64,000 nt of DNA, taken from Strigamia acuminata (lineage: Eukaryota; Arthropoda; Chilopoda; Geophilomorpha; Linotaeniidae). Position 1 is the stretch's first letter. The number at the start of each line of letters is the position of its first letter. Under the pieces are notes generated by a model. The model did no database searches and was not told the origin of the DNA. It saw nothing but the letters and a program-made list of their open reading frames with translations. A program made the position numbers and the translations under genes. Below are positions 30,938 to 42,718 of the stretch, piece after piece. The stretch lies in NCBI GenBank assembly GCA_949358305.1, contig OX442314.1, positions 54,321,369-54,385,368 of the forward strand. The letters are read 5' to 3'.

Positions 30938-33900
30938 CAGCCGCGGAAATTAAAAAGAAGAAATATCACACTGGACCCGCAGGTCATGCCTTGGCAGAGG
31001 CACAGATCAAAGACCGCATACAGATCGTTCCGAAGAAGGAGGAAAAAGTGACGTTAACGAGTATGCAAGTGAGAACGAAACCGGAGGTCGACATGGATTG
31101 GACGGACCTTCCGTTCAATCTGGAGGTTGAGCCCCAGACATTACGCGTATTTCACTGCAATGTCACGAAAGCACATTGCGAAACTCTGTGTATGCTGCCA
31201 GTGGAGATAGAAAACCAAAAATTGTTCGGTCTACTGGATTCAGGAGCGGATCGTTCATTCATATCCGAAGATATAGTAAAAGACTTGGATATTGGAAAGA
31301 AGGTGGCACAAGTGAACGCGAACGTAGAATTGCTCACCGCCAACGGCTACGTCAAGCCGAAGGGCGTAGTTCGCATCATGATCGACTGGACGGGGGGGAA
31401 CCTGTCCCACCCCTTCATAGTCTTGCCATCCCACGACAAAGTATTCCTCCTAGGGATGGACATCATGGCGAAACTGAAAATTCAGCCAAACCCGATAACC
31501 CGTTCATGGAACTGGATAAGTCCCGAGGGAGAACGGTCAGTCCCCGTAGTTCCCCAAAAATTACTGGACGAAGCCAAGGACAAAGAGGAATACGGAAGAG
31601 GATTGCGAAAATTCGTCCAAGATTACGATTTCGCAGCCTTCACTCTGGAATTACAGAGGAGTAACGTCGTGGACACCCTGGTCGAGGAGGCAGCACTGCG
31701 TGTTAACGAGGCATCGCTACTAAGGCGAGTGCTTCGAAAGCATGAAAGAATTCTGACCAAGACACCTGGTCGAACGACGGAAGCAACACACGAAATAGTC
31801 TTAACCACAGACAAGCCGATTCGAGTGCCTTACAAGGGGATGAACCCCCAGAAAAGAGACATCGTGACGCAAATGTGCCAAGACATGCTCGACAAGGGCA
31901 TAGTAACGCAAGCCCTGGGCGAATACGCCATGCGGATCGTCCTGGTGATGCGTCCAGGCTCGGAACCTCGACTATGCATTGATTATCGCCCCCTGAACGC
32001 GATAACGGTTATAGACCCGATTCAGATGCCGTCTATAGACTCGATCCTCCGGGAACTGAGCCCGTTCAAGTGGGTAACCACCATGGACCTGTCAAAGGGG
32101 TATTGGCAAGTGGAGCTAAAACCCGAAGACAAACTGAAAACGGCTTTCTACTCCCCGATAGGAAGACTAATGTTCAACGTGATGCCGTTCGGGCTTGTAA
32201 ACGCCCCGAGCACGTTCCAGAAACTGATCGAAAGCGTGTTGGGAGATATGCTGCACGACTTCGTGTGGGCGTATCTCGACGACATCATAATAACGTCGGA
32301 CACATTCGAAGAACACATAGACCACATCGATAGAGTGGTCTCTCGCCTAGCCAAGGCAGGACTCCACATCCATCCAGGGAAGAGCAAGTTTTGCAGGAAA
32401 GAGCTTGCCTTCCTAGGATATCGAATAGGAGTCGAGGGAATCGCGATTGACCCCGAAAAAGTCAAAGCAATAAACGGATTCCCCGCCCCCGAAGATATAA
32501 AAGGTGTCCAGAGATTCATGGGCATGGTCAATTTCTTCGGCCGACTACTCTCTGGTCTGGCTGAAGTGGCCGCGCCTATAACGGATCTCTTACGAACGGA
32601 TAAAGAGTTTGAGTGGACGGTCCAGTGCGAGGCCGCATTTAGCACTATCAAGCAAATGCTGGCTGACGTCGAAAAGATGCCATTGCCGGACCTAAACCGA
32701 CCGTTCGTGTTGCACACCGACGCGAGTAAAATCGGACTGGGTGCAGCCCTTCTGCAGACCCACGTGTACAACGGAATCTCGCAAGAAGTACCCTGTATGT
32801 TTATAAGCAGAAAAATACAGGGCGCGGAGAAAAATTATACGGCAACGGAACTAGAATGCCTAGCCGTAATTTGGGCAGTTCGGAAATTTCGCGACTATCT
32901 GGAGTACACGAACTTCGAGGTTCAGACAGATCACCAGGCACTAAGCTGGTTGATGAAGCTCAAGGAACCCTCCGGCCGACTCGCACGATGGCAACTGGAG
33001 TTAATGGCGTGCGATATAACAATTACGTACCGCCCCGGGAAGTACAATCATGTGGCCGACGCCCTCTCGAGAGCCCCAGCCTCTGACCCCCAAGGACCAG
33101 ACGACGACGGCGAGGACGACACCCACCTCTTGTACTGCCCGACTCCACGGAGAATATGGCGTTTGCGAAAGGCGAACGAGCTACCAGTGATGGAGCCTGA
33201 AGATAGAACGTTTTGTGGTTTTTGGACTCGAACATACCAGCCAGCTGGGACAAACAATTCAACATCCGAAATTCAATCTCCGCCCCCCGGAGAAACCCAC
33301 AAAACACTACTACGCGCCTTCACAGCAAAAATTGAAGAAAAAACACAATACGCTCCACCCACGAGACGTGAGTTCGTCGAACACCAGGCAGCAGACACAA
33401 AATGTCAAATTATAACGCAATATTTGCTGAACGGCGAATTTCCGGAAGGGATGACAAACCCACACCGCCGGAAACAGTTCGTCAAAGAAGCAACAAGCTA
33501 CCTCATAGATGATGAACTCCTGGTAAAATACCACCCGACGTTTCAAGATGACCTCAGCGGAGCGGGAAACTCGGTTAAAGTGGTCGTGCCGGCATCGCTG
33601 CACACCCGACTGTTGTGGCTGATGCACGGACACCCGCTCGCCAGCCATTCTGGCGTGGCGAGGACCCTTTATCGAGTAAAACAACTTTTCTTCTGGCCGG
33701 GCGCGCGGCAAAAGATAACGAAATTTATCCGACACTGCCCCCGGTGCCAAGCATGCAGACCGCGAGATAAAGTAGCCAGAAACGCCATGTCTCTCGGACC
33801 CTACGCACCGTTTGACTGCTTAAGCATAGACTTGATGGGCCCCAAGCCCACAACGGGAAACAAGAACATGTATATTCTCGTAATTATGGACGTGGCCACC

Positions 33901-35022
33901 CGATGGCCGGAGCTGTACGCCCTCGCGAAGCCCTCGGCTGAAAACATAGTCGAGTGCCTTTACGACGTGGCAATGCGATTTGGGTTTCCCAGAAAACTCA
34001 TTTCGGATAACGGCCCCCAATTCCGATCAAGAATATATAAGGACTTCTGTAGGAAATTTAAAATGGATGCATCGAACACCTCCACATATAATCCTCAGAC
34101 AAACCCAGTCGAGAGATTAAATAAAGATATAAAATATGCGCTGACAGTATTCACCGACATTCACAATCGATGGGACGAATACCTGCGAGAAATCGCTTTC
34201 AGCATTCGCTCAACCGTGTCACGAACACGCGAATTCTCACCGGCGTACCTCAACTTCGCCCGCGAATTAAGGATGCCATGGGACCCACGCGTTGCCGAAG
34301 CTGTTAACGTATTAGACCCGTCGAGCCCACATGAGTACGTGTGCCGGTTGGAACAGACTATATCCGACACGTACCAGCATATGATGGCGCATATTTTCAA
34401 CATGAGAGAGAGAATCGCAGATAAAGAAGGCGATCTCGCTTTCGCGAACTTTAAAGTGAATGATCTAGTGTGGAAGGAGGCACACACGTTGTCCAATGCA
34501 GCGAGGGGCATCGCCGCCGGTTTAGCCGACAAGAGGGACGGTCCCTACGTAATTGTGGCCGAACACGGAGGCAACGCATACCAACTACGCCGCCTAGAGG
34601 ACAACAAAAATTTTCAGTCGATACATGGCCGAGATTTAAGGCCATATCTGCCAGAATTTCCACAGGAAATTTGGCTGGAAGGTCAGACACACAGCGGCCA
34701 AGGGGGCACCGTGGTCGACACGTTCCAAAAAACAAATGAAGCTGAAAATATAGCGGAAAACGAGGATGAATTCTTCGACGCCGAATCCCCAGCCGACGAG
34801 GCTCCAACTCAGCCGGAGCAAGCAATTTCGGAGAGGGAGGAAGCAGAAGAATGTACTTCTGAAATGGAAAATAAAAAAATTAATAATGAGAAAAATGCCA
34901 ACACATCGGAGATGAACGAGCAAGTAGAGTCACGATCTACGAGCACGTCGAAAATCAACCTTCGACCACGACGAAGCAATAATCCGTTCATTCGGGACGG
35001 CAAAGTCGTGGGGAAGAACTAA
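30892..35022 (+). CDS. Element C Pol (protease-RT-RNase H-integrase)
   Basis: 1376 codons after the slip. There is no ATG near the start of the frame, in line with production by frameshifting. Numbering from codon 30991: protease DSGADRSF at 83-90; RT with LCIDYRPLN, VTTMDLSKGYWQ and YLDD near 428; RNase H with TDASKIGLGAALLQ, ELECLAVIWAVRKF and TDHQALSWL; integrase zinc domain HGHPLASH...CPRCQAC. The integrase core has D947 (LSIDLMG), D1006 (ISDNGPQF) and E1041 (NPVERLN), an exact D-D(35)E spacing. The tail is acidic and ends with a basic LRPRRSNNPFIRDGKVVGK motif. No lesion is seen. Confidence 0.96.
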   Translation, partial: LPSAGVAEINSASSAPAAEIKKKKYHTGPAGHALAEAQIKDRIQIVPKKEEKVTLTSMQVRTKPEVDMDWTDLPFNLEVEPQTLRVFHCNVTKAHCETLCMLPVEIENQKLFGLLDSGADRSFISEDIVKDLDIGKKVAQVNANVELLTANGYVKPKGVVRIMIDWTGGNLSHPFIVLPSHDKVFLLGMDIMAKLKIQPNPITRSWNWISPEGERSVPVVPQKLLDEAKDKEEYGRGLRKFVQDYDFAAFTLELQRSNVVDTLVEEAALRVNEASLLRRVLRKHERILTKTPGRTTEATHEIVLTTDKPIRVPYKGMNPQKRDIVTQMCQDMLDKGIVTQALGEYAMRIVLVMRPGSEPRLCIDYRPLNAITVIDPIQMPSIDSILRELSPFKWVTTMDLSKGYWQVELKPEDKLKTAFYSPIGRLMFNVMPFGLVNAPSTFQKLIESVLGDMLHDFVWAYLDDIIITSDTFEEHIDHIDRVVSRLAKAGLHIHPGKSKFCRKELAFLGYRIGVEGIAIDPEKVKAINGFPAPEDIKGVQRFMGMVNFFGRLLSGLAEVAAPITDLLRTDKEFEWTVQCEAAFSTIKQMLADVEKMPLPDLNRPFVLHTDASKIGLGAALLQTHVYNGISQEVPCMFISRKIQGAEKNYTATELECLAVIWAVRKFRDYLEYTNFEVQTDHQALSWLMKLKEPSGRLARWQLELMACDITITYRPGKYNHVADALSRAPASDPQGPDDDGEDDTHLLYCPTPRRIWRLRKANELPVMEPEDRTFCGFWTRTYQPAGTNNSTSEIQSPPPGETHKTLLRAFTAKIEEKTQYAPPTRREFVEHQAADTKCQIITQYLLNGEFPEGMTNPHRRKQFVKEATSYLIDDELLVKYHPTFQDDLSGAGNSVKVVVPASLHTRLLWLMHGHPLASHSGVARTLYRVKQLFFWPGARQKITKFIRHCPRCQACRPRDKVARNAMSLGPYAPFDCLSIDLMGPKPTTGNKNMYILVIMDVATRWPELYALAKPSAENIVECLYDVAMRFGFPRKLISDNGPQFRSRIYKDFCRKFKMDASNTSTYNPQTNPVERLNKDIKYALTVFTDIHNRWDEYLREIAFSIRSTVSRTREFSPAYLNFARELRMPWDPRVAEAVNVLDPSSPHEYVCRLEQTISDTYQHMMAHIFNMRERIADKEGDLAFANFKVNDLVWKEAHTLSNAARGIAAGLADKRDGPYVIVAEHGGNAYQLRRLEDNKNFQSIHGRDLRPYLPEFPQEIWLEGQTHSGQGGTVVDTFQKTNEAENIAENEDEFFDAESPADEAPTQPEQAISEREEAEECTSEMENKKINNEKNANTSEMNEQVESRSTSTSKINLRPRRSNNPFIRDGKVVGKN

Positions 35023-35402
35023 AAATAAAAGAAAATGTGATAACATGGAGCGGAGGCCTTGTAAAATAAAAAGATTTACTTACGAGAGCTGCTGCACATG
35101 TTGAGACGCGAAAATTTGGCTAAGTCCAAACTTCGCAACGAATTGTCGCAGTCACCACTAACAGACGAGAAGTTATGACGTATCGGGCGACCACGTGACA
35201 ACGAAACCACGCGGTCGACCCCGTAGCGTCATTGCCAGCACGGCGGATCTCGCAAAATACGAGACGCGTTCGAGACCCACAATTCTCAGCGTCGATAGGC
35301 CCAGTTTCCGACTGTTTTTAACACGACGAGACGTGTTTTTTGCTTCTCCCCAAAGAGAAAACAAAGACCTCTCAAACAAAAACTTCTCTTTCCTAAATTG
35401 AA
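35023..35402 (+). other. Spacer between pol and ORF3 exon 1 of element C
   Basis: No coding frame of note. It probably holds the leader of ORF3 or a subgenomic splice acceptor; a TTTACTTACGAG word near 35074 is not decisive. Confidence 0.4.
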
Positions 35403-38400
35403 ATGGCCGATCGACGCAACCCACGATTAGAGCCGAGCGCATCGTCGAGAGACGAGAGCGACGGCCTAATCGTAAATGCAGAAGAAGATGAGAATTGGGA
35501 CGAACAACCGCCGTTGCAGGTAAATTAGTGTGATTTCCCCAGAGAAATCACATAATTCTTTGAATCTGTTGCATCCAACCCAGATTGGAGCGTGACTTGT
35601 GACTGATATATTTCTTTCTGTTTTATTGTTGATTTAAGGCTGGCTAAAAACCCGAGAGTGGACCCAGATTCACCTCGGAGTCAAGGCCGCCAAAAAACTA
35701 GAACAAAGGAAGTGTTCGCGGAATGGCGTCGTGGCAAACCAAAACCAAAACTAAAGGTTTTCTTTCTTTTAAATTTAAACATCGTAATAAATTAAAATAC
35801 GATTAGAGTTAAAATAAAAAAGTTTAACGTAAGAAATTAAAATTTAACGATCGGTTTTGCCTGCGACCCCTTCCAAAAAAGCGGATCACCTGAGTTCAAA
35901 AGTAGTGTTGGATCAGCGCTACGACGGCGGAGATCATCGCAGAACTGCGAAACAAGAAAATAAGACCGACGGCCGCAACAAAAGAAAGGAGTTGCTGCCA
36001 CCGTCGATCTTGAGCATATTTCTGATCCCCATCGTTAACTGGGATTTATTATATTAATCTTGTGATCTAAAATTATTCAGGTCGACCCGCTAGAATCGTG
36101 GGACGCCCTGCCTCCGACGGCGTCAACCGCCAACAACATCTTTCGCGGAGCCCTGCCGATTTACCTGCGGCAGGCCTATCCTGCAGAGACCAGCGCCTGG
36201 AAAATCCGATTGATGTATTCCAGGACCCTCGAGGAAAAATTCGAGCGATCAAAAACGCTGGTCGAGTGCATGACGAAGGAGATGAGGGAGCGAGTGGGGC
36301 CGCGGATCCCACCCGATGCGGATCCGCCGAGCCCCGTTTACTCCGGGTACCTGGAAGAGGCTTACCCAGGCACGGTGGCCGAGCTGCACACCTCCCATAG
36401 GTGGAGCGAGGCCCCGACCTTGGCAGCCCGCCAGAGAATAGTGGACGACGAGATCAAACGCTTAAAGCGCACCGAGACTCACGGAGTAACCCGAGTTCTC
36501 GAGAGAAACGGTTTCTCCCCCGAAGAAATCCGTAGATGGCTTCGCGACATCGAAGAAGATCATCTGACACCCAGATGGATACCGCCGGCGAATTTTACGG
36601 CCACGCAGTCTGAGATGTGGCAGTTATACCACGCTGGTATCCTGGGAAGTCGCCGCCATCACAGAAGATCGAAGCGTCCGGCGGAGTCCGCCCCACGCGG
36701 ACCCGCACGAAGAAGACAGGCCGTCTCCCCAACAGAGGCCGGCCCGTCAACGAGTCGCGACTACCGCAGTCGCTCGAGCAGCTCCAGTTCCCGAACTCGA
36801 GTTGTCGTGCGCTCGGAGTGTCGCCGAGTAGTAACGCTCGAGCCTGCCTCGCCAGACGACGCGCGGGCTGAGCGAACGGTCGAATCTTCCGCCCACTGGG
36901 CTGCGAGGACCGAGACACACCAAGATCGAGGAAAGAAAAGATCCTCGTTGTTCATGGCGATTACCACACAGTCGTCAGATCAATCCTCGTCGCGACGAAC
37001 CGTCTCATCACACCAGAGACCGAATTCTCCGACGGACGTCCCCCAGAGGACGGCCCAACGAAGATCCGTCGCAGCCAGCACCCGGAGGAATCGAAAGCGC
37101 AAAGTACGTCAGAAGTTGCGAGCACAATCCCTGATAGCTAAGGGATTAGAGAAGGAGCGAGAGATGGCCGCCGCGAAACGGTCCGAACCCCAGAGTCTCG
37201 GACCCACGGCTGGACCGTCCAGGCGCCAAGCAGAGATTGATTTGGGAGAGTTGACGGAAGAGCAAATGTCCCCAGATGAGTCGGACAAAGATGGGCCGGT
37301 TACAAAACAGGATCTGGCCGTAGCATTGAAGAACGCCTTCCGAGGATACGCGGCCAACCGGCCGTCGGGCTCAACACCGGCTGTGCCCACCGCGCTCGTG
37401 CCCCCACAAGTGCAATCGCGATGGCCGCCACTCCTCGAGGGTACAAACCCAGCCGTGACCGCTTGGACCCCTCCCCGGATGATTCCGGTGGGGGATCCAG
37501 CTCCGAAGCGGGTCAGATACGATAATCTACCCGGGCTGGGCCGTCCACCGTCACCCCCAACGCCACGAGTGTGTCGACCTTATCGCAACGCCGAATGGTA
37601 CGCCCAGCGAGAGATGGACGCTCGATGCCGGCGTGAAGCGGCCTATCCCCCACTCAGCGAGCTACAAGAATATCTGGCCGAATACGAGAACCCCGCGATT
37701 GCCGAGTTGGCCATACGACAGGCCGACGCCGCCCAAACCCACCACATCAATTGGGCGATCGAACAGATGCGGACGCTGTCACAACAATTCAGTGGCAATC
37801 CGGACCGCGCTCACCCCTGCCATCGGAGCAGTTTGAATTTGGCAGTGACGAACGTCATGGCCCAGCTGCTATCCCTGGGCGTCTTCTTGGACAGTCGGCA
37901 GGCTATGGCGGCCTGGACAATCGTCGACCGTGAGGGAGTTCACCTTCCTCGGGCGTTGTACCAGGTATGGGCCGGATGGACTCCTGAGCCCGCCTCGCTG
38001 CGCTTCGACCTGGCCAGAAATACGGAAAACCCAGGCCTACAGTTTTCAAAGATGCGTTCGTTAGCATTCCGCTACCGGAACCCCGGAGTCCACCCTTCCT
38101 TGTTGCGAACAATTCGGGAGGTTCCGGAGATACCGGGAACGGCGGCGAGCCTTCCACAGGCCATCGAGACCGCCCCCCCAGAGGCGGCGGTCCAACCATA
38201 CATACCGACCCCAAAGCCGGTATTCCCGAAGGAGAAGCGACACGCGAATCGACCCATATTGATTCCGAAGCGTTCCAAGCGAGGACCCCGAACTCCTCCG
38301 CTGCCCTCTCCTTCACCACCAGCGGCAGGGCTGGCCGCTCTCTCTGCAGAGCCGGCTACGCCACCGTTGGAGAGCCCAATGGAGATTCCGCTCCCACCAT

Positions 38401-38867
38401 CGCCTCCGCCGCCCCCAGCAGCGCAGCTTTATTTGAGGCTGGGAGTGGAATACCCCTTCCTTCAGATGTCGGAGTTCACGCGACAACGCATCATTGACTC
38501 CGACGATCACGGCGAATCAATCCTCAAATGGCTAAACAGAGAAGCCCGATCCACCATGGACGCCGTCTTCCATCGCCGTATCCTACGGGCCCACAGGAAA
38601 CCCGGATCGAGCGCCGAGTCGCGAAGGATCCGACTCGTCCCCGATCGATTCCCCGCGTCTACCCGGATTTGGATCCATGAGCGTACGGGGTTGGTTGGCG
38701 AGCCAGCCGGCAGTCACCCGCAGTACTTCATCAACGAGCGACAAAATCCTGCGGATCTGACAACCTCTCTGCCCCCGGATTTACCACCGCCGCCACCGGC
38801 AGTGCCACCCGTGATCCTCCGCCCATGCAGAGGAGTGCTGCCGGCTCTTCGCAGAGGAGAGCGATGA
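35403..38867 (+). CDS. Element C ORF3, two exons, unknown function
   Basis: Read as join 35403-35519 (39 codons) and 36081-38867 (928 codons), total 967 residues. Exon 1 starts at ATG, is acidic, contains EEDENWDEQPPLQ at its end and stops at CAG|GTAAAT. The acceptor is TTATTCAG|GTCGAC; both are phase 0. Exon 2 begins DPLESWDALPP (element B: MELRDTWGALSP). It has TQSEMWQLYHAGILG with M at codon 179 of the exon, exactly as in B, then an NLS-like RRHHRRSKR tract, Arg/Ser-rich and Pro-rich linkers, NPDRAHPCHRSSLNLAVT, VVDREGVHLPRALY, a polyproline run, and an end block with LRAHRKPGS, RIWIHERTG and EPAGSH. It occupies the env position but shows no signal peptide or membrane anchor. A middle open stretch (35640-35755) is not in phase and is left out. 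Confidence 0.78.
35520..36080 (+). other. Proposed intron in ORF3 of element C (561 bp)
   Basis: GT at 35520 and AG at 36079-36080, AT-rich body, phase 0 on both sides. The homologous intron in element B is 801 bp and shares no obvious sequence, while the exon ends are conserved. Confidence 0.68.
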
Positions 38868-38890
38868 GAAAATTGAGATCGCTCCGATCC

Positions 38891-38914
38891 GAGATCGAAG
38901 CTGGAGGAGGGACG
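38891..38914 (+). promoter_or_regulatory. Polypurine tract of element C
   Basis: GCTGGAGGAGGGACG ends directly before the 3' LTR at 38915, as expected for plus-strand priming. Confidence 0.8.
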
Positions 38915-39735
38915 TGTGGTGACCCAGTTGGATAAGTGTCCCCCCAGGGCGGATACTTGTCCTATGAGTCACTATGATTAAAGAGTCGTTCCCCCCCGAG
39001 TTGGCTCCGCCTCCCCATGGTAGGTGTGTGCCCCGAGGGGGAGGAAGCGGCTGGTGGTCAGCCCCCATTGGTTGATCGCCGGCCCTTCACCCCACTGCAT
39101 AAAAGGCTGTGTTTCCCGCCTAAAGAGAGAACTTACACAAACGACACCAAGAACACAGCAACTACCTCACCGTCAGGCCAACTTCAACTACAAGTTAGGA
39201 TTGATCGAGGATCGCTGAGTAAAGTGCAAACTGTAACTCTCACGAAGTCACTTGCGAGCTATTCCTGCGAAAGCACGAGAATAGCCCTTGTGAAATCACC
39301 CAGAATAATCGCCCAGACGATTATTCGCCGAAGTAAGTGTCCGAGTGCTTTGTAGGGAACCCCAAAGTTCCTAGACGAGGCCTCTGCGACGCTAAACCAA
39401 ACCCTAGACAACAGGCACGGATAGAAGACTCGAAAGAGCATTCCACCGCGTCCGTGAAGACGAATCCGTGACGAATTAACGACAACTCGAGACGCCGCCT
39501 TTGTTCCGCCGACCACGCGGAATCGACGACGCCATCTTGAGAAATCCTTTGTTCGACGCTGACCACGTCGACTCTAGAATTATTACTGAGTGTATTTTAA
39601 AGGCATAAAGCCTGGTGAATAAATTACCTGTTTATTTACATACATTTGGTATTCATTTGGGTATTTACATAATTGATCACAGGTAAAGTATTACACGTTA
39701 GCGCTATTTAAACCTATACCAAGTAGGACGCGACA
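38915..39735 (+). repeat. 3' LTR of element C (821 bp)
   Basis: By eye the same as 26864-27684; followed by AGAC. Confidence 0.96.
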
Positions 39736-39739
39736 AGAC

Positions 39740-42608
39740 GAAATCGTGAAAACCAAAAGGGCAAATACGGAAGTTGAAAGGTCGAGAACCGGGAACGTGA
39801 AAATTCGCGAATGGCACGAGAAGTTTGGACACTTAAACAAATCAAATTTGAAGTTGCTGCGAAACGACGAAAAGGCATGCGGAATTGATTTTGAAAAGGA
39901 CGCGAAGCTGCCGACTTGCGAGACGTGCATTAAAGGGAAACATGCAAGCGAAAAATTTCCAGTCTCAACAACAAGAAGCAAAAATCACCTTGAAATCATA
40001 CACTCCGACGTATGCGGACCAATGCCATCAAAATAACTCAACGGTTCGAGATATTTCGTAACATTCATCGACGACAAGACCAGATGGTGCAAGGTTTATT
40101 TCCTCAAACACAAAAACGAGGTTTTCGAAGCTTTCAAGACATTTAAAGCACTTTGCAAAAAACAAACTGGATGTCGAGTGAAGACAATTCGATCAGACAA
40201 CGGAACAGAATACGTGAATAAAGAATTCAACGATTATTTGAGGACGAACGGCATACAACGACAACTCACCGTCGAGCACACACCCGAGCAGAACGGCGCA
40301 TCTGAACGCATGAACCGGACGTTACTTGAAATGGCACGATGCATGATTCTACAATCAAAACTATCGGGCGCATTTTGGGCGGAAGCGGTAAACACCGCAT
40401 GCTACATTCGAAACCGATGCCCGACAAGAAGTTTGGAGAACGAGACTCCATACCAAGCCTTAACTGGAGAGAAACCAGATGTTGGACATTTTAGAATTTT
40501 CGGAAGTCGAGCTTTTGCACTGGACAAGAAACCAGGAAAGAAGAAGTTCGATCCAAAATCAAAAGAATGCATTTTCGTTGGCTATTGGGAGGGATCGAAG
40601 GCGTATCGATTGTGGTCAAAAGATGAACGGAAAATATTCAAAAGTCGAGACGTAAAATTTGTCGAGAAGTCGGATGAAGAATCAAGCGAGAAATTAGACG
40701 TGGAACCAAACGAAGACGAAAAAGAAGTCACCATTGAATTTGGAACCAGCCTAGATGAACTTGAAACATCCGAAAACGACAAAAACAACGCCGACATTGA
40801 AAACGAAGTTGCAAACGAAAACGGAAACGAATCGGAGCCAGAACAAGGGGAAGTCAAAACCCCAGAAATCGAGAACGCGCAACCGCCACCACGACGATCC
40901 GCAAGAACGCCAAAACCTTACCCAAATCGAAATGGGGACCCACCCAGAAAGAAATACACCAGAAAGAACTTGCCAACTGCTGATGAAATTTTGGACGAGA
41001 TTGCGCAAATAGCAACCCCCGACGATCCGACGACAGCAACCGAAGCATTAAACGGAAATGACCCGCAGGAATGGATGAAAGCGATGAGGGAAGAGTACGA
41101 CGCTTTAATTGAAAACGAAACATGGGAAGAATGCGATCGTCCAAAAAATCGAAATGTAATTGGATGCAGATGGGTTTTGCGCACGAAATTTGAAGCAGAT
41201 GGATCAATCGAAAGGCCCGACTAGTCGCCAAAGGATATGCACAGCAGCCAGGCATCGACTATTTTGAAACCTACGCGCCCGTCGCACGACCGGGGTCAAT
41301 TCGAATGATAATGGCAATCGCGGCCGAGCTAGGACTGACCGTACACTAAATGGACGCCATAACGGCATAATTGAATGGCGAAATCGAAGAGGAATTATTT
41401 ATGGAATTCCCTGAATTTTTGGATTTTATCGCCGGAATAGAAATCAAGAAAGGAAAAGTTTGCCGAATGAAAAAGGCATTGTACGGATTGAAGCAGTCGG
41501 GCCGGCAGTGGTACAAAAAGCTGGACGAGAAGTTGCAAAAGCACGGACTGAAGCCAACAAACGCAGACCCATGCGTGTACTACCAAATGAATGGAGAAGT
41601 AATCACACTCGTCGCAATCTACGTAGATGATTTTATTATTGCAACGAATTGCAAAAGAAACATGGACACAATAAAGTCGAACTTGAAGAGCGAATTCAAA
41701 ATGAAAGAAAGATCTAGGAAAAAATTCACTATTGTTTGGGAATCGAGTTTAAACAGGACGAAAAGACAAAATCGATTACGATGACGCAGAAAAAATACGT
41801 GAAGGACGTACTGAATCGATTTGGAATGCAAAACTGCACAACAAACACAACTCCACTCGATGCAAATCAGAAGTTGCAGAAAAATAAGAAAAAGGAGGAC
41901 GGGACCGATGAAGAACTACTTGATCCGGAGAAGTTCCCGTACCAAAGTTTGATCGGATCACTTATGTACCTCGCTGTTTGCACTCGACCCGACATTTCCT
42001 ACGCCGTCAGTGCATTAAGCCAATACAACACGTGCTTTACTGGAACCCATTGGACAGCAGCGAAACGAGTCCTAAGATATTTGAAACACTCGACGAATCT
42101 CGGATTAAAATTCGAAAGGACCGGAGAAGACCTGATCGGCTACACGGATGCAGATTGGAGAGCAAATTTGGACGACCGCCGCTCGTACACCGGCTACTGT
42201 TTTAAACTAGCGAACGCAACAATATGCTGGGAAGCAAGAAAGCAAAAGACCGTCGCAACATCGTCAACTGAAGCAGAATATATGGCGCTGGCCGACGCGT
42301 CAAAAGAAGCAATCTACTTGCAGAATTTCCTAGACGAAATTGAATACATCGACAAAACTAATGAAACAACTTTTATTTATAGCGATAATCAGGGGGCACA
42401 TAAATTGGTGCAAAACCCAATTTTCCATTCCAGGACCAAACACATCGACATTCGGCACCACTTCGTTCGAGAGACATACGAGCGGGGGGACATCGACATC
42501 GAGTTCCTGCAGAGTGAGAAGATGGTCGCTGACGTGTTGACCAAAGGGCTTTTCAAGCCAAAACACGAAGAGTTAATTGCCGAATTTGGGTTGAAAGAAA
42601 TTGTTTAA
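39740..42608 (+). pseudogene. Copia integrase-RT-RNase H part, multiply broken
   Basis: The frame carried over from 26863 encodes the pre-integrase zinc motif (WHEKFGHLN...CETCIKGKH) and the core start HSDVCGPMPSK. A TAA then interrupts it at 40034. The integrase core continues (IRSDNGTEYVNKEF, HTPEQNGASERMNRTLLEMA), followed by an acidic linker and the RT start ([15 protein letters not shown]). A frameshift near 41217 (probably a 7-nt loss) follows, then two nonsense codons at 41347 and 41368. RT resumes with MKKALYGLKQSGRQWYKKL and VAIYVDDFII (YVDD active site). Small insertions near 41708 shift the frame again. The last 290 codons hold the RT end and RNase H (LIGYTDADWRANLDDRRS, STEAEYMALADASKEA) and stop at 42608. 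The copy cannot make a functional Pol. Confidence 0.93.
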
Positions 42609-42718
42609 GAAAAATACTTAGATATTTGAATTGTTTAGAAAAAATGTTTTTAATATCTGAATTGTTTAAGAAAGTGTTTTAACTTTTGATATGTAGGAAT
42701 ATTGCCATTCAGGGGAAG

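Larger units (their letters stand above)
26864..39735 (+). mobile_element. Ty3/Gypsy element C, complete (12.9 kb)
   Basis: Two 821-bp LTRs that look identical, flanked by the 4-bp duplication AGAC (26860-26863, 39736-39739). The order is LTR, primer site, gag, -1 frameshift, pol, spliced ORF3, polypurine tract, LTR. All long frames are open. Same family as element A. Inserted in the protease-integrase spacer of the copia polyprotein. Confidence 0.96.

Noticed and set aside
35640-35755. Middle exon for element C ORF3
   Set aside because: Open and bounded by AG and GT, but joining it in phase to exon 1 gives a stop, and element B has no clear counterpart.
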